This document shows, one piece after another, positions 16,165 to 25,345 of a stretch of 64,000 nucleotides of DNA. Within the stretch, counting starts at the first letter, position 1. Every line of letters begins with the position of its first letter. The notes below the pieces were generated by a model that worked only from the letters and a program-made list of their open reading frames with translations, ran no database searches and had not been told where the DNA came from. This DNA comes from Nocardioides deserti (GTDB lineage: Bacteria > Actinomycetota > Actinomycetes > Propionibacteriales > Nocardioidaceae): assembly GCF_014266025.1 (NCBI RefSeq), contig NZ_JACMYC010000007.1, forward strand, positions 1 to 64,000, read 5' to 3'. Position numbers and translations under genes: made by a program.

Positions 16165-19100
16165 TCAGTCCTCCAGCAGCGCCCGCACGTCGTCGGCGGT
16201 GACCGCGGCCGACATGGCCCCGTCGCCGTCGACGACCTGGGCGAAGAGCGCGGCCTTGCGGGCCTTGAGCTCCATCACCTTCTCCTCGATGGTGTCGGTG
16301 GCGACCAGGCGGTAGACGGTGACGGGCGAGTGCTGCCCGATCCGGTGGGCGCGGTCGACGGCCTGGGCCTCGGTGGCGGGGTTCCACCACGGGTCGAGGA
16401 CGAAGACGTAGGTCGCCTCGGTCAGCGTCAGCCCGACGCCACCGGCCTTGAGGCTGATGAGGAACGCGGAGGCGTCGCCGTTGCGGAACCCCTCGATCGC
16501 CGCGTCCCGGTCCCGCGTGCGGCCGTCGAGGTAGGAGTAGGACAGCCCTTCGACGTCGAGCCGCTCGCGGACCCGCGCGAGGAAGCCGGTGAACTGGCTG
16601 AACACCAGCGCCCGGTGGCCCTCCTCGGCCAGCTCGCGCAGGTGGTCGGCGAGCAGGTCGATCTTGGCCGAGCCGACCGCGTCGAGCTCCGGGTCGACGA
16701 GGTACGGGTCGAGGCTGAGCTGGCGGAGCTTGGTCAGCGAGCTGAAGATCGCGACCCGGTTGGCGGCGAAGTCCTCCTGGATCAGGCCGAGGATGTGCTG
16801 GCGCTCGCGCTGCAGGTGCGCGTCGTACACCTTGCGGTGCTTGGCTCCCAGCGCCACGTCGAGCACCTGCTCCTGCTTGGGCGGCAGGTCGGCGGCGACC
16901 AGCTCCTTGGTGCGGCGCAGCAGGAACGGTCGGATCCGGGTCCGGAAGCGGCGCAGCGCGGCCTCGTCGCCCTGCTTCTCCACCGGCTTGGCGACGATCT
17001 CGCCGAACTTCTTCGGGTGCGGGTAGAGCCCCGGGGCGACGATCGAGAGCAGCGACCACAGCTCCATCAGCCGGTTCTCGAACGGCGTGCCCGTCAGCGC
17101 CAGGCGGAACGGCGCGTCGATGAGCCGCACGGCCTGGTAGGTCTTGCCCTGGTGGTTCTTGACCTGCTGCGCCTCGTCGAGCACCAGCCCGCCCCACGGC
17201 ATCGCGGCGTAGTCGTCGGACTCCAGGCGGAGCAGCGTGTACGTCGTCACGACGACGTCCGCACCGGCGATGACGTCCTTGAGCTCCTCGCCGCGGCGAC
17301 GCCGGCCGGCCGTCACCGCCCGGACGTCCAGCCCGGGGGCGTGGGTCGCGGCCTCGCGGACCCAGCCCGGCACGACGCTCGTGGGCGCGACCACGAGGAA
17401 CGGCCCCGCACCCTGGGAGCGGGCGTGGCTGATCAGCGCGAGGGTCTGCAGCGTCTTGCCGAGGCCCATGTCGTCGGCGAGGATCCCGCCGAGCCCGGCG
17501 TCGTGGAGGAAGGCCAGCCAGCGGAACCCCTGGAGCTGGTACTCCCGCAGCGTGCTCACCATGCCCGGCGGGTCCACCTCGGGCAGGGTGGTGAGCCCGC
17601 GCAGCGCCCGCGCCGCCTCGACCCACTGGCGGGCCTGCTCGTCGACGACGCCGATCTCCGCCAGCTCGCCCCACGTGCCGAGGTCGCCGGCGCCGACCCC
17701 GATCGAGTCGGGGTCCTGCTGCCCGGACAGCTCCTCGGCCGCCCGCACCGCCTCGGCGAGGCGGGTGAGAGCGGGGTGGGCCGTCGGCAGGTGCCGGCCG
17801 CTGGGGAGGAACACCATCTCCTCGTCGTGGCGCAGCGCCTCGGTGATCGCCTCGATGAGCGAGGACAGCGGCACCTGCTCGCCGTCGACGTCGATGACCA
17901 CCCGGAGGTTCAGCCAGTCGACCCGGCCCTCGCCGGACTGGTCGTCGAGCTCGAACCGGATCTCCGGCTCGCCCTCGACGGCGCGGTGGTCGGGCTGGAT
18001 GCCGACGTCCTCGACCTCGACGAGCGGGTCCTCGCGCAGGTCGGGCAGCACCTCGCCGACGAGGGTCAGCAGCCGGCTTCCGCGCAGCAGCTGGCTCGCG
18101 ACCAGCGCGCCGTCCTCGCCGCGGAGCAGCTCGTCTCCGGTCGCGCCGAGGTCCAGCCGGTCGAGGTGGGCGCGCTCGCGGTCGTGGCGCCGCGCCGCCC
18201 TCGACGTCGCGCCCGCGTCGAGCGGCGCACGGACCTCGTGATCACCCGTGCGGTAGGACCAGCCCCAGGTGACCTCGGCCGTGCCGGGGCCCTTCCAGGC
18301 GATGGTGAGCACCAGGACCGGCGGCTGCTCCTCGGGCACCGGCACCGAGCCGTCGCGCGAGGCGACCGGCAGGTGGCGGCGCAACCGCGGCAGGTGGGTG
18401 CTGACGAAGAGCTCGCCCTGGTCGGCGGGGATGCGCAGCGGGTCGGGGTTCTCGACCAGGCGCCGCACCGGCTCGGGGACCAGCCGGTCCAGCGGCGCCA
18501 GGACCAGCGTCCCGGCGGCTTCGTCGAGCAGGCCGACGCCGTGGCCGCGCTGGCCGACCACGAGCAGCTCGTCACCGGTCCAGAAGCGCTCGTCGTGCCA
18601 CACGCCGACCACGAGCCGCGCGGCGCCGGTGTCGGCGTCGTCAGGCCCGTCAGCCCGGAGCTCGGCACTGAGCGAGAGCGGTCGCGGGGCGAGGGTCACC
18701 GAGGTCAGGCCGCCCCCGCCGCGGAGCTGCACGCCCGCGGCGCGGGCCCGCTCGAGCATCGCCCAGAGACCGGGCCCGAAGTCGTCGAGCGGTGACTCGC
18801 CCGAGCCGTAGTAGTACGGCGAGCGCCGGGCGCCGGCCAGCTCGAGCAGCGGGGCGAGCTGGTCGGGGTCGTGGGTGCGGGAGTACGACACGCGGGTCAG
18901 CTCGTCCCACCCGACCCCGCGTTTGACCCACTTGCCCCGCGCGCCGGCCCCGAGGGGCCGCATCCGCAGCGAGGGCCGGCTCGCCCGGACCTGCCAGGAC
19001 GGGGCGCGTCGGTGCGCGGAGGAGTCACGTCGCTGGTCGGGCCGGTCGAGCGAGAGCTCGAGCGCGAGGGCCTGGGTGCGCCCGTCGGCCGGGCCGGCGT

Positions 19101-19479
19101 CGAGCTCGTCGAGCACCCGGCCGAGGCGCTCGGTCCACGCCGGGCCCCCGCCGGCCTGCTCGGCCTGCGCTGCCTTCTGCCGGCTGACGGTCAGCGCCAG
19201 CGCGGCGCCGTGCTTGCAGCCCACCCCGACGGGGCAGGTGCAGTCGCTGTAGAGCTCCCACCGGTTCGGGGTCCGCACCGCGCACAGCTCGACCTCGTAG
19301 GGCTGCGGCGACGAGCCCTCCACGGTCGCGGCCAGCACGACCTCGTCCACGTCGGCGCCGACCAGCCGGATGTCGTCGACGAAGCGGCCGACGTACTCCT
19401 GCGCCCGGTCGAGCGTGCCGGCGTCGAAGGAGCGCTGCACCATCGACTCGTCCAGGTCCGGCAGTGGCGACTGGGACAC
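16165..19479 (-). CDS. SWIM zinc-finger SNF2-family helicase/ATPase
   Basis: A large Swi2/Snf2 DNA translocase of about 1104 residues. The N-terminus has a SWIM zinc finger (CTCPVGVGCKH, C80-x-C82 with C88-x-H90). A long middle region of unknown fold follows. The SNF2 ATPase core starts near residue 625: Walker A DDMGLGKT (about 670-677), the Walker B-like DEAQ in LVLDEAQQVKN, LTGTPFENRLMELWSLL, and the C-terminal helicase motifs (LVFSQFTGFL, LISLKAGGVGLTLTEATYVF, QAVDRAHRIGQ). Start choice: the GTG at 19479 has AGGAGG close upstream, whereas the ATG at 19503 has none, so I prefer GTG. The family is linked to transcription recycling and DNA repair (RapA-like/HepA-like). It ends about 20 bases from the convergent selB. 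Confidence 0.88.
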   Translation of the reverse strand: MSQSPLPDLDESMVQRSFDAGTLDRAQEYVGRFVDDIRLVGADVDEVVLAATVEGSSPQPYEVELCAVRTPNRWELYSDCTCPVGVGCKHGAALALTVSRQKAAQAEQAGGGPAWTERLGRVLDELDAGPADGRTQALALELSLDRPDQRRDSSAHRRAPSWQVRASRPSLRMRPLGAGARGKWVKRGVGWDELTRVSYSRTHDPDQLAPLLELAGARRSPYYYGSGESPLDDFGPGLWAMLERARAAGVQLRGGGGLTSVTLAPRPLSLSAELRADGPDDADTGAARLVVGVWHDERFWTGDELLVVGQRGHGVGLLDEAAGTLVLAPLDRLVPEPVRRLVENPDPLRIPADQGELFVSTHLPRLRRHLPVASRDGSVPVPEEQPPVLVLTIAWKGPGTAEVTWGWSYRTGDHEVRAPLDAGATSRAARRHDRERAHLDRLDLGATGDELLRGEDGALVASQLLRGSRLLTLVGEVLPDLREDPLVEVEDVGIQPDHRAVEGEPEIRFELDDQSGEGRVDWLNLRVVIDVDGEQVPLSSLIEAITEALRHDEEMVFLPSGRHLPTAHPALTRLAEAVRAAEELSGQQDPDSIGVGAGDLGTWGELAEIGVVDEQARQWVEAARALRGLTTLPEVDPPGMVSTLREYQLQGFRWLAFLHDAGLGGILADDMGLGKTLQTLALISHARSQGAGPFLVVAPTSVVPGWVREAATHAPGLDVRAVTAGRRRRGEELKDVIAGADVVVTTYTLLRLESDDYAAMPWGGLVLDEAQQVKNHQGKTYQAVRLIDAPFRLALTGTPFENRLMELWSLLSIVAPGLYPHPKKFGEIVAKPVEKQGDEAALRRFRTRIRPFLLRRTKELVAADLPPKQEQVLDVALGAKHRKVYDAHLQRERQHILGLIQEDFAANRVAIFSSLTKLRQLSLDPYLVDPELDAVGSAKIDLLADHLRELAEEGHRALVFSQFTGFLARVRERLDVEGLSYSYLDGRTRDRDAAIEGFRNGDASAFLISLKAGGVGLTLTEATYVFVLDPWWNPATEAQAVDRAHRIGQHSPVTVYRLVATDTIEEKVMELKARKAALFAQVVDGDGAMSAAVTADDVRALLED

Positions 19480-19503
19480 GGCCCCTCCTGTCTCGTCGTC
19501 CAT

Positions 19504-19861
19504 CGGTCTCGTCCGCGACGATCATCCCCCGCGCCGCCGACATCGACGCGGCCGGCCGGGCGCGGCTGTGGATGACCCTGCGGCGGGCGTCGCTTGGGTG
19601 CAACAAGCGGCCACGGCCGCCGTGTTCCCTGCGCAGCCGGGACCGGACGGCGAGGGCGGGACGAAGGAGTCCGGGAACACGGACGCCCGCCCTCCAGGGG
19701 GGACCGAGGGCGGGCGACCGTGTGCGCTCCTGGTGGATCGCTGCCCGGCCCCACAGGGGGACCGAGGCCGGGCCGCGCTCCGGAAGGTGCTTCGACCGAC
19801 ACCTGTCGCGGCCGCCCCGGCCCGTTACACCGACCTCCGACTGGTCTGGACCAGAAACGGA
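19504..19861. other. non-coding spacer with two related GC hairpins
   Basis: No convincing gene. Two hairpins with similar loops lie here: CGCCCGCCCTC (19684-19694) pairing with 19706-19716, and GCCCGGCC (19743-19750) pairing with 19766-19773. The loops CAGGGGGGACC and CCCACAGGGGGACCGA share the core CAGGGGGGACC/CAGGGGGACC. A further nine-base complement joins 19621-19629 to 19673-19681. The promoter of the SNF2 gene should be at the left end. Confidence 0.5.
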
Positions 19862-19892
19862 CGGGGCCCGGCGCGCGTCGCGCCGGGCCCCG
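19862..19892. terminator. 14-bp hairpin after the M6 protease gene
   Basis: CGGGGCCCGGCGCG (19862-19875) pairs perfectly with 19879-19892 around the loop CGT. It lies just downstream of the stop of the minus-strand protease gene at 19926. Confidence 0.8.
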
Positions 19893-19925
19893 CCCAGGGA
19901 GGTCGTGCAGAGGTCGTGCGGAAGG

Positions 19926-22223
19926 TCAGTTGACCCGGACGGTCATGACCCCCTGCTTCTCGTTGCTGTTCACCACGCGGATGGTGGTGCCGCTGCCGGC
20001 GACGCGGACGCTGCCCTGCGGGTTGGCGGGGTCGTAGTAGCGGTCCGGGTCGCTGTCGTCGAAGACCGGCGACTGCTGCCGCGACGGCACGTCGAGCGTG
20101 GTCATCCCGCCGGCGGTCTCGCGGTGGAGGCTGATCGGGTCGGTGCGGCCGAGGCCGAAGGTGGCGTCGAACGAGCCGATCCGGTTCCGCGCGAGCGTCC
20201 CGTCGGACCAGCGCAGCGCGGTCGCGTCGGCGTCGACCGGGAGGGCCTCACCGGCGCCGGGGTGCTGGCTGGTGTTGTTGTCGGCGAAGAGGCCGTTGAC
20301 GTACCAGACGAGCATGCCGTTCTGGTACGGGAACCGCTCGACCCGGTCCGGCGCGGAGACGCCCCAGCCGAAGTTGTACGGGCCCTCGGCGAGGGTGGTG
20401 TCGTAGCCGGCGTACTGGCGATTCTCGGCGAGGTAGTAGTGGGTGTACTCCTCGGTGTACGAACCGTCCTCGACCGCCACGAAGCCGTCGCGCGTCCACG
20501 CCTCGTCGCCGTCCTCGAAGCCGGTGGTCAGCGCCGAGCCGACGGCCACGTCGTCGACCTTCAGGCCGAGCTCGTGGTACGCCGCGTCGTTGAACATCCG
20601 GAACCGGACCTGCGCCTGCTCGCCGGCGTACGCCGCCAGGTCGGCGCTCAGGTCGACCCACTGGCCCTGCGAGGAGCCGGTGATCCCGTGGCCGTCGTTC
20701 TGGCCGTTGGGGTCGGTGTCGGTGGAGAGGTTGGTCGCCAGCGGGGTGAAGGTCGACCCGCCGTCGGTGGAGATCTCGGCGTAGGCGTAGTCCCAGTCAA
20801 CCTCGATCTGGTAGTCCACCTTCGCGGTCAACGTGGCGCCCTCGGGGACCGTGAACGTGGGGCTGGTGGCCGTCGCGGTCCGGTCGTCCCCGTTGCCGGA
20901 GTAGAGGTAGCGACTGCCGGACGCGGCGGGGCCGACCTCGGTCTCGGTGGTGCCGTTGGGCAGGTTGACGAGGACGGCCTGCGGCGACTTGGTCGCGTGG
21001 TGGGCCGGGCCGAGCTTCACCTGCGCGGACTGCCCGGCGCGGACGGTGGCGTGGTCGAGCCAGCCGAGGAGCAGCTTCTCGTGCGGGCCCATCGAGTTGG
21101 GCCGGGTGCCGATGGCGTCGTCGTCGGCGTGGCTGAGCCAGGAGCCGGAGCTCATGAGCGTCCAGAAGGCCGTGCCGTTCTCGCCGCCGTTGGTGTCGTA
21201 GTAGTCCGGCAGGCCGAGGTCGTGGGCGAACTCGTGGGCGAAGACGCCCAGGCCGCCGTTCTCCGGCTCGGTGGTGTAGTCGCGGATCCAGATCCCGGTG
21301 TCACCGATCTCGACGCCGCCGAGCTTGGCGCCCTCGGGGCCGACCGGCGCGGTCGGCCGGACCGCCCAGCGGTGCGACCAGATGGCCGACTCGGGCGCGC
21401 CGGCCTCCTCGCCCTCGCCGGCGTGGATGGCCTGGAAGTGGTCGACGTAGCCGTCGGGCTCGGCGAAGTCGCCGTCCTGGTCGTGGTCGAAGCGGTCCCA
21501 GACGTCGAACCGCTTCAGGTAGTCCTCGATCTCGGCGTCGGACTTGCCCTCCGCCCGCTGGGACTCCACCCACGCGGTGGCGGTGTCGGAGATGAAGCGG
21601 GACATGTCCTGGTTGGACTCGGTCATGCCGTAGCTGGCCGAGTTGTACGGCACGGTCACCCAGTCGCTGACGTCGCCCTCGACGTCGAAGCGGCCCGACG
21701 ACATCTCGTCGTAGACCTGGCGGAACGACGCGCCGTCCTCCTCCGGCATGCCGTGGAAGAACATGTCCATGAAGTGCGAGCGGTCGAAGGTCTCGCGCCA
21801 GTAGGTGCTGTTGTCGTCCTCCCCCGGCTCCTCGATCTGGCCGTGCCGCGGGCCGGCGCCCTCGGCCGGGAACCGCGGGTCGACCTGGTCGCCGAAGTCG
21901 ACGAGGAAGGAGAGCAGCTGCGCGGTCTCCTGGGTGCCGTACTCGACCCACTGGCCGGGCGCGACCTTGACGGCCTTCGAGCCGCCGCGGTCCTGCGGCT
22001 TCGCCTGGCCGGTGACGACGAGCTCGGTCGCGCGGGCCTTGCCGGCGCGGCGCTTGGTCTCGAGCGGGTCGGGACGGTCGTCGGCCTTCGCCTGGCCGGC
22101 CGTCTGGTGGGTGGTGGCGTCCGGGTCGGCGGCAGGGGTCGCCGTGGCCGGTGCTGCGACGGCGCCGGCGGCGAGCCCGAGGGCTGCGGCCACGCCGAGG
22201 ACGCTGGTGGTGCGTCTGTTCAC
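19926..22223 (-). CDS. secreted M6-family metalloprotease, immune inhibitor A-like
   Basis: A 765-residue exported protease. The signal peptide is NRRTTSVLGVAAALGLAAGAVAAPATATP. The zinc site HEFAHDLGLPDYYD at 330-343 matches the HExxHxxGxxD pattern of peptidase M6 (immune inhibitor A). The downstream part includes a beta-sandwich domain (YAEISTDGGSTFTPLATNLSTDT, MFNDAAYHELGLKVDDVAVGS) and the family's C-terminal module. Residues 30-100 look like the propeptide. The GTG start at 22223 has GGAGG five bases upstream; longer frames have none. In bacilli such enzymes degrade host proteins and exoproteins, and here a scavenging role in soil or water is equally likely. The unit ends in a strong hairpin at 19862-19892. 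Confidence 0.9.
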   Translation of the reverse strand: MNRRTTSVLGVAAALGLAAGAVAAPATATPAADPDATTHQTAGQAKADDRPDPLETKRRAGKARATELVVTGQAKPQDRGGSKAVKVAPGQWVEYGTQETAQLLSFLVDFGDQVDPRFPAEGAGPRHGQIEEPGEDDNSTYWRETFDRSHFMDMFFHGMPEEDGASFRQVYDEMSSGRFDVEGDVSDWVTVPYNSASYGMTESNQDMSRFISDTATAWVESQRAEGKSDAEIEDYLKRFDVWDRFDHDQDGDFAEPDGYVDHFQAIHAGEGEEAGAPESAIWSHRWAVRPTAPVGPEGAKLGGVEIGDTGIWIRDYTTEPENGGLGVFAHEFAHDLGLPDYYDTNGGENGTAFWTLMSSGSWLSHADDDAIGTRPNSMGPHEKLLLGWLDHATVRAGQSAQVKLGPAHHATKSPQAVLVNLPNGTTETEVGPAASGSRYLYSGNGDDRTATATSPTFTVPEGATLTAKVDYQIEVDWDYAYAEISTDGGSTFTPLATNLSTDTDPNGQNDGHGITGSSQGQWVDLSADLAAYAGEQAQVRFRMFNDAAYHELGLKVDDVAVGSALTTGFEDGDEAWTRDGFVAVEDGSYTEEYTHYYLAENRQYAGYDTTLAEGPYNFGWGVSAPDRVERFPYQNGMLVWYVNGLFADNNTSQHPGAGEALPVDADATALRWSDGTLARNRIGSFDATFGLGRTDPISLHRETAGGMTTLDVPSRQQSPVFDDSDPDRYYDPANPQGSVRVAGSGTTIRVVNSNEKQGVMTVRVN

Positions 22224-22447
22224 GTGTTCCTCCGAGATGGTTCCGAGAGGCCGCGCGGGGGCGCGGCCGGCGTCACCCGACCATTGCGGAGGTGGTGCAC
22301 GGAAGGGGCACAGCAGCTCCTTCGCCGCTTCGTTACGAACTCGAGACCAAGCGCGCCCGGGCGTCACAACCCGCACTACCGCGACTCAGCGCAGCGCGCA
22401 CCTGTCCCTTCGGGTGAGGTGCGGGTGCGGCGCGGGTGCAGTGCGGG

Positions 22448-22942
22448 TCAGCCGCGGGCGCGCGCCTCGGGGCCGAGGACCTTGGTCCTCGTCGGGTCGT
22501 CGAGGTTCGTCTCGACCTCGAAGGTCCGCCGGTAGCCGGTGTGCTGGATCCGCCACCCGTCGGCGGTGCGCACGTAGCGGTCGGAGTAGATCGCGCCGCC
22601 CTCGAGGGAGAAGCGGTAGGCGTCGACGAGGACCTTGTCGTGGAGGTACCACGTGCCGCTCGCCCGGTCCGGGTCGTCGGGGTCCAGGTCGATCTCGGGG
22701 TGGTGCGCCTGGTGCATGGTCAGCACGCCCTCACCCATGCTGCGACGCATGAAGTCGACCAGCGACGTCGGCTCGTCGAAGACCAACCCGTTGTAGTCCG
22801 CGGTCGCGTCGGGCGCGAAGCAGTCCGCGAACTCCGCCCAGCTCTTGGTGTCCAGGCAGCGCAGGTAGCGATACTTCAGCCGCAGGATCGCCGCGATGTC
22901 CAGCAGCGCGCTCGTCCCGGTCACGCTCTCGGTCGTCGACAT
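22448..22942 (-). CDS. SnoaL-like/NTF2-fold protein
   Basis: A 164-residue cone-shaped (NTF2-like) fold protein. The motifs are LLDIAAILRLKYRYLRCLDTKSWAEFADCFAPDATADY near the N-terminus, then HHPEIDLDPDDPDRASGTWYLHDKV and the C-terminal YSDRYVRTADGWRIQHTGYRRTFE. This matches SnoaL_4-type members of steroid and polyketide catabolism clusters, often small hydratases, isomerases or dehydratases. The Tyr/Asp pair (ADCFAPDA) is consistent, but the substrate cannot be read. It is divergent from the lipoprotein gene and has ordinary neighbours, so no pathway is implied. The ATG start is at 22942. Confidence 0.78.
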   Translation of the reverse strand: MSTTESVTGTSALLDIAAILRLKYRYLRCLDTKSWAEFADCFAPDATADYNGLVFDEPTSLVDFMRRSMGEGVLTMHQAHHPEIDLDPDDPDRASGTWYLHDKVLVDAYRFSLEGGAIYSDRYVRTADGWRIQHTGYRRTFEVETNLDDPTRTKVLGPEARARG

Positions 22943-23033
22943 GCCGCGACCCTAGGAACGGCGGTACGCCGCCGCGCGGGCCGTGCCGATCAGCGGGACC
23001 GGTCCTGCGGCCGGCGGCCGCGGCCACCCGACC

Positions 23034-23531
23034 GTGAGGGAACCGACCACCGCGCCCGCGCGTCGTACGACCGTGCGCGCTCCCCTCGCCCTGGTCGCCC
23101 TCGTGGCCGGCCTCCTCCCGCTCGTCGCCGGCTGCGGCCAGGAGGAGCCGGCCGGCGGCTCCCCCGACGCTGCCCCGCCCACGACCGGCCCGATCCGGCT
23201 CGTCGCCGCCGAGGACGCGGACCTGCACCTCTACGTCAGCAACCAGTCCTTCGACGACCCCGACGTGCGGATCACCGTCGAGGTGGACGGCGTGCTCGTG
23301 GTCGACGACGACTTCGCGGTGGAGGGCCAGCACACCTGGATCTCCTTCCCGCTCGCCCTGCCGCCCGGCGCGCACCGGGTGACCGCCACCAGCGACAGCG
23401 GCGCCGAGCTGAAGCAGTCGGTGCGGGTGCCACGCGGGGAGGACCGGTACGCCGTCGTCGAGCACTGGACCGAGGCCGGCGAGCACGTCCTCACCTGGTT
23501 CGCCCAGCGGGAGCCGATCGGCTTCGCGTGA
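23034..23531 (+). CDS. small lipoprotein of unknown function
   Basis: Export and lipidation are shown by the signal segment VRAPLALVALVAGLLPLVAGCG, with the lipobox LVAGC. The mature part of about 130 residues is a beta-rich domain (LHLYVSNQSFDDPDVRITVEVDGVLVVDDDF, then WISFPLALPPGAHRVTATSDSGAELKQSVRV), resembling carbohydrate-binding or Ig-like folds. I use GTG 23034, giving 165 residues. GTG 23073 gives a shorter 20-residue signal and is about equally likely, as neither has a ribosome-binding site. It ends 30 bases before the convergent SDR gene. Confidence 0.72.
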   Translation: MREPTTAPARRTTVRAPLALVALVAGLLPLVAGCGQEEPAGGSPDAAPPTTGPIRLVAAEDADLHLYVSNQSFDDPDVRITVEVDGVLVVDDDFAVEGQHTWISFPLALPPGAHRVTATSDSGAELKQSVRVPRGEDRYAVVEHWTEAGEHVLTWFAQREPIGFA

Positions 23532-23562
23532 CGGCGTCCCGAGGTCGACCGATCGGGCCGGC

Positions 23563-24339
23563 TCAGCCGAAGAACGCCTGCCCACCGTCGAGCGGCAGCG
23601 TCGCCCCGGTCAGGTACCGCAGGTCCGGTCCCAGGAGCGCCACGACCGCGCGGCCGATGTCCTGCTCGGGGTCGCCGATGCGGCGCATCGGGATGGAGGC
23701 GATGAACTCCGCGGCCTCCTCGGGGTGGTTCTCGGTCCACCACTTCAGGCCGGGCGACAGCGCGTGCGGCGCGATCGCGTTGACCCGGATCCCGTCGGCC
23801 GCCCACTCCACGGCCGCGGTGCGGGTCAGCGAGCGCAGCGCGGTCTTCGCCGCGGCGTACGGGCCGTAGGTCGTCGGGTCCCACCGCACCATCGCCGAGG
23901 TGACGAGGTTGACGATCGAGCCGTCGCCGGTCGCCTTGAGGTGCGGGTGGGCGGCCCGCATCAGCGCGAACGCCGCGAAGGGGCCGGTGCGGAAGCCTTT
24001 CTGGAACAGCTTGTCGTCGGTCTCGAGCAGCTTCGTGCCGACCGCACCCGCGTAGGCGTTGTTGACCAGCACGTCGAGGCGGCCGAACCGCTCCACGACC
24101 TCCTCGACGACGCCCGGCAGCCGCTCCAGCTCCGCGACGTCGCACGCGATCGCATGCGCCTCGGCGCCGCGCTCGCGCACCAGCCGGCAGGTCTCCTCGA
24201 GCTTCTCCAGGGTGCGGCCGACGACCGCGACCGACACCCCCTCGGAGGCGAGAGCGAGCGCGATGCCCTGCCCGACCCCCTGCCCCGCGCCGGTGACCAG
24301 CGCCACCCGTCCCTGCAGCGGTCCGCCGCTCGCCACCAT
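23563..24339 (-). CDS. short-chain dehydrogenase/reductase (SDR)
   Basis: A classical SDR of 258 residues using NAD(P). The Rossmann motif TGAGQGVGQGIA is at about 12-23. NNAYAGAVG follows in the NNAG position. The catalytic tetrad is partly visible: S in LVTSAMVRW, then YGPYAAAKTAL gives the Y-x3-K motif. PHALSP and the C-terminal YLTGATLPLDGGQAFFG are typical. The start at ATG 24339 is chosen because GGAGGAGA lies immediately upstream; longer readings to 24387 lack this. The substrate is unknown. Members with this pattern reduce steroid or fatty-acyl ketones. Confidence 0.85.
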   Translation of the reverse strand: MVASGGPLQGRVALVTGAGQGVGQGIALALASEGVSVAVVGRTLEKLEETCRLVRERGAEAHAIACDVAELERLPGVVEEVVERFGRLDVLVNNAYAGAVGTKLLETDDKLFQKGFRTGPFAAFALMRAAHPHLKATGDGSIVNLVTSAMVRWDPTTYGPYAAAKTALRSLTRTAAVEWAADGIRVNAIAPHALSPGLKWWTENHPEEAAEFIASIPMRRIGDPEQDIGRAVVALLGPDLRYLTGATLPLDGGQAFFG

Positions 24340-24369
24340 CCCGTCTCCTCCGTCCCGCGCCCGAGACGA

Positions 24370-24400
24370 CCTCGGGCCTCGGATCATCCGAGGCCCGAGG
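24370..24400. terminator. 13-bp hairpin between the SDR and NlpC/P60 genes
   Basis: CCTCGGGCCTCGG (24370-24382) pairs with CCGAGGCCCGAGG (24388-24400) across the loop ATCAT. It follows the minus-strand NlpC/P60 gene and is its likely terminator. Confidence 0.8.
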
Positions 24401-24445
24401 AGGGGGTACGCCGGGTGGTCCCGGTGAGCGGTATCGCTCAGGTGG

Positions 24446-25000
24446 TCAGCGCACGCGCCCGAAGAAGTGGCTGCGGGTCCAGATCTGAGCGCGGGTGACG
24501 CGCTTGCCGCTGCCGGGGGCGTGCCAGATGCGGTTGCCGCCGGCGTACACCGCGACGTGGTAGACGCCGCCGCGGTCGTGGAAGAACACCAGGTCGCCGG
24601 GGCGGGCGGCCGCGCGGCTGATCCGCCTGGTGCGGCCGACCTGCGCGCGGGAGGAGTGCGGGAGCCGCTCGCCGAGGGCGACGCGGTAGACGAACTGGGT
24701 CAGCCCGGAGCAGTCGAAGCGGTGCGGACCGGAGGCGCCCCAGGCGTAGGCGTCGCCGTTCTGGCGGCGCGCGACGCGCAGGAGGCGCTCGCCGCGCGAG
24801 GGCCGCTTCTTGCGGGTCTTCTTCTTGGCGCTGCTCTGCTCGTGTAGCTTCTCGGCGCCGGCGGACGCACCGGCGGGGGCTGCGGTGGCGGTCGGCGAGA
24901 GGGGGCTGATACCGACTGCGAGGCTCAGCGTGAGGGCCGCGGTCAGCGCGACGAACAGCAGACGGGCGCGCAGCAGCGCGCCGGTGAGGGCGTGGTTCAA
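24446..25000 (-). CDS. NlpC/P60-family peptidoglycan endopeptidase
   Basis: A 184-residue secreted cell-wall hydrolase that cuts the peptide of peptidoglycan (gamma-D-Glu-DAP type bonds in the family). A signal segment is present (LLFVALTAALTLSLAVGISPLSPTATA), then a basic linker (KKKTRKKRPSRGERLLRVARRQ). The catalytic domain shows Cys97 in FDCSGLTQFVYR, His148 in YHVAVYAGG and His160 in IWHAP. TTG at 25000 is the start, with GAGGAAC upstream. The family is often controlled by c-di-AMP riboswitches, and one is predicted just upstream on the same strand. Confidence 0.9.
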   Translation of the reverse strand: MNHALTGALLRARLLFVALTAALTLSLAVGISPLSPTATAAPAGASAGAEKLHEQSSAKKKTRKKRPSRGERLLRVARRQNGDAYAWGASGPHRFDCSGLTQFVYRVALGERLPHSSRAQVGRTRRISRAAARPGDLVFFHDRGGVYHVAVYAGGNRIWHAPGSGKRVTRAQIWTRSHFFGRVR

Positions 25001-25008
25001 GGGTCGTT

Positions 25009-25170
25009 CCTCGGCGATCGCCTGCGGAAGTGGTCCTGTCGGGTTCGGGCGCCGTGCCCGGCCGAGCGCTGCTCGGCTCCACCCCGAGCCCGCCTCCGCC
25101 GGAGCGGTGGTGGGCGTGCTGCCTGGGTCTCCCGTGCCCGTCTCTGCTTCCTGTGATCGGTGTCCACCTG
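25009..25170 (-). promoter_or_regulatory. probable c-di-AMP (ydaO/yuaA) riboswitch before the NlpC/P60 gene
   Basis: The minus-strand leader contains a block GCGCCCGAACCCGACAG (complement of 25036-25052), then ACCACTTCCGCAGGCG (about 25019-25035) just before the gene. These match the conserved 3' core of actinobacterial ydaO-type c-di-AMP riboswitches (GAACCCGACAGCTNACCTCGCAGGCG), which commonly precede cell-wall hydrolase genes. Upstream are GGAGACCCAGGCAGCA and CGGGGTGGAGCCGAGC, resembling the 5' core. End points are approximate. A covariance-model search would settle it. Confidence 0.75.
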
Positions 25171-25345
25171 GCGACGTGACGGGCCTCGGCGCGGTCCAGG
25201 TTCGGCATGGTCATGCCCGCGCATCGGCGCGGGCGACGTTCCACGGTCACATCCGAGAGCCCTCTCACCCAGTCGACGCGCCCGTGAGGCTCGTCACCCG
25301 CGGCCGTGGCGGAGGTGCGCTCGGACGTCGGTACCGTCGACAGGG

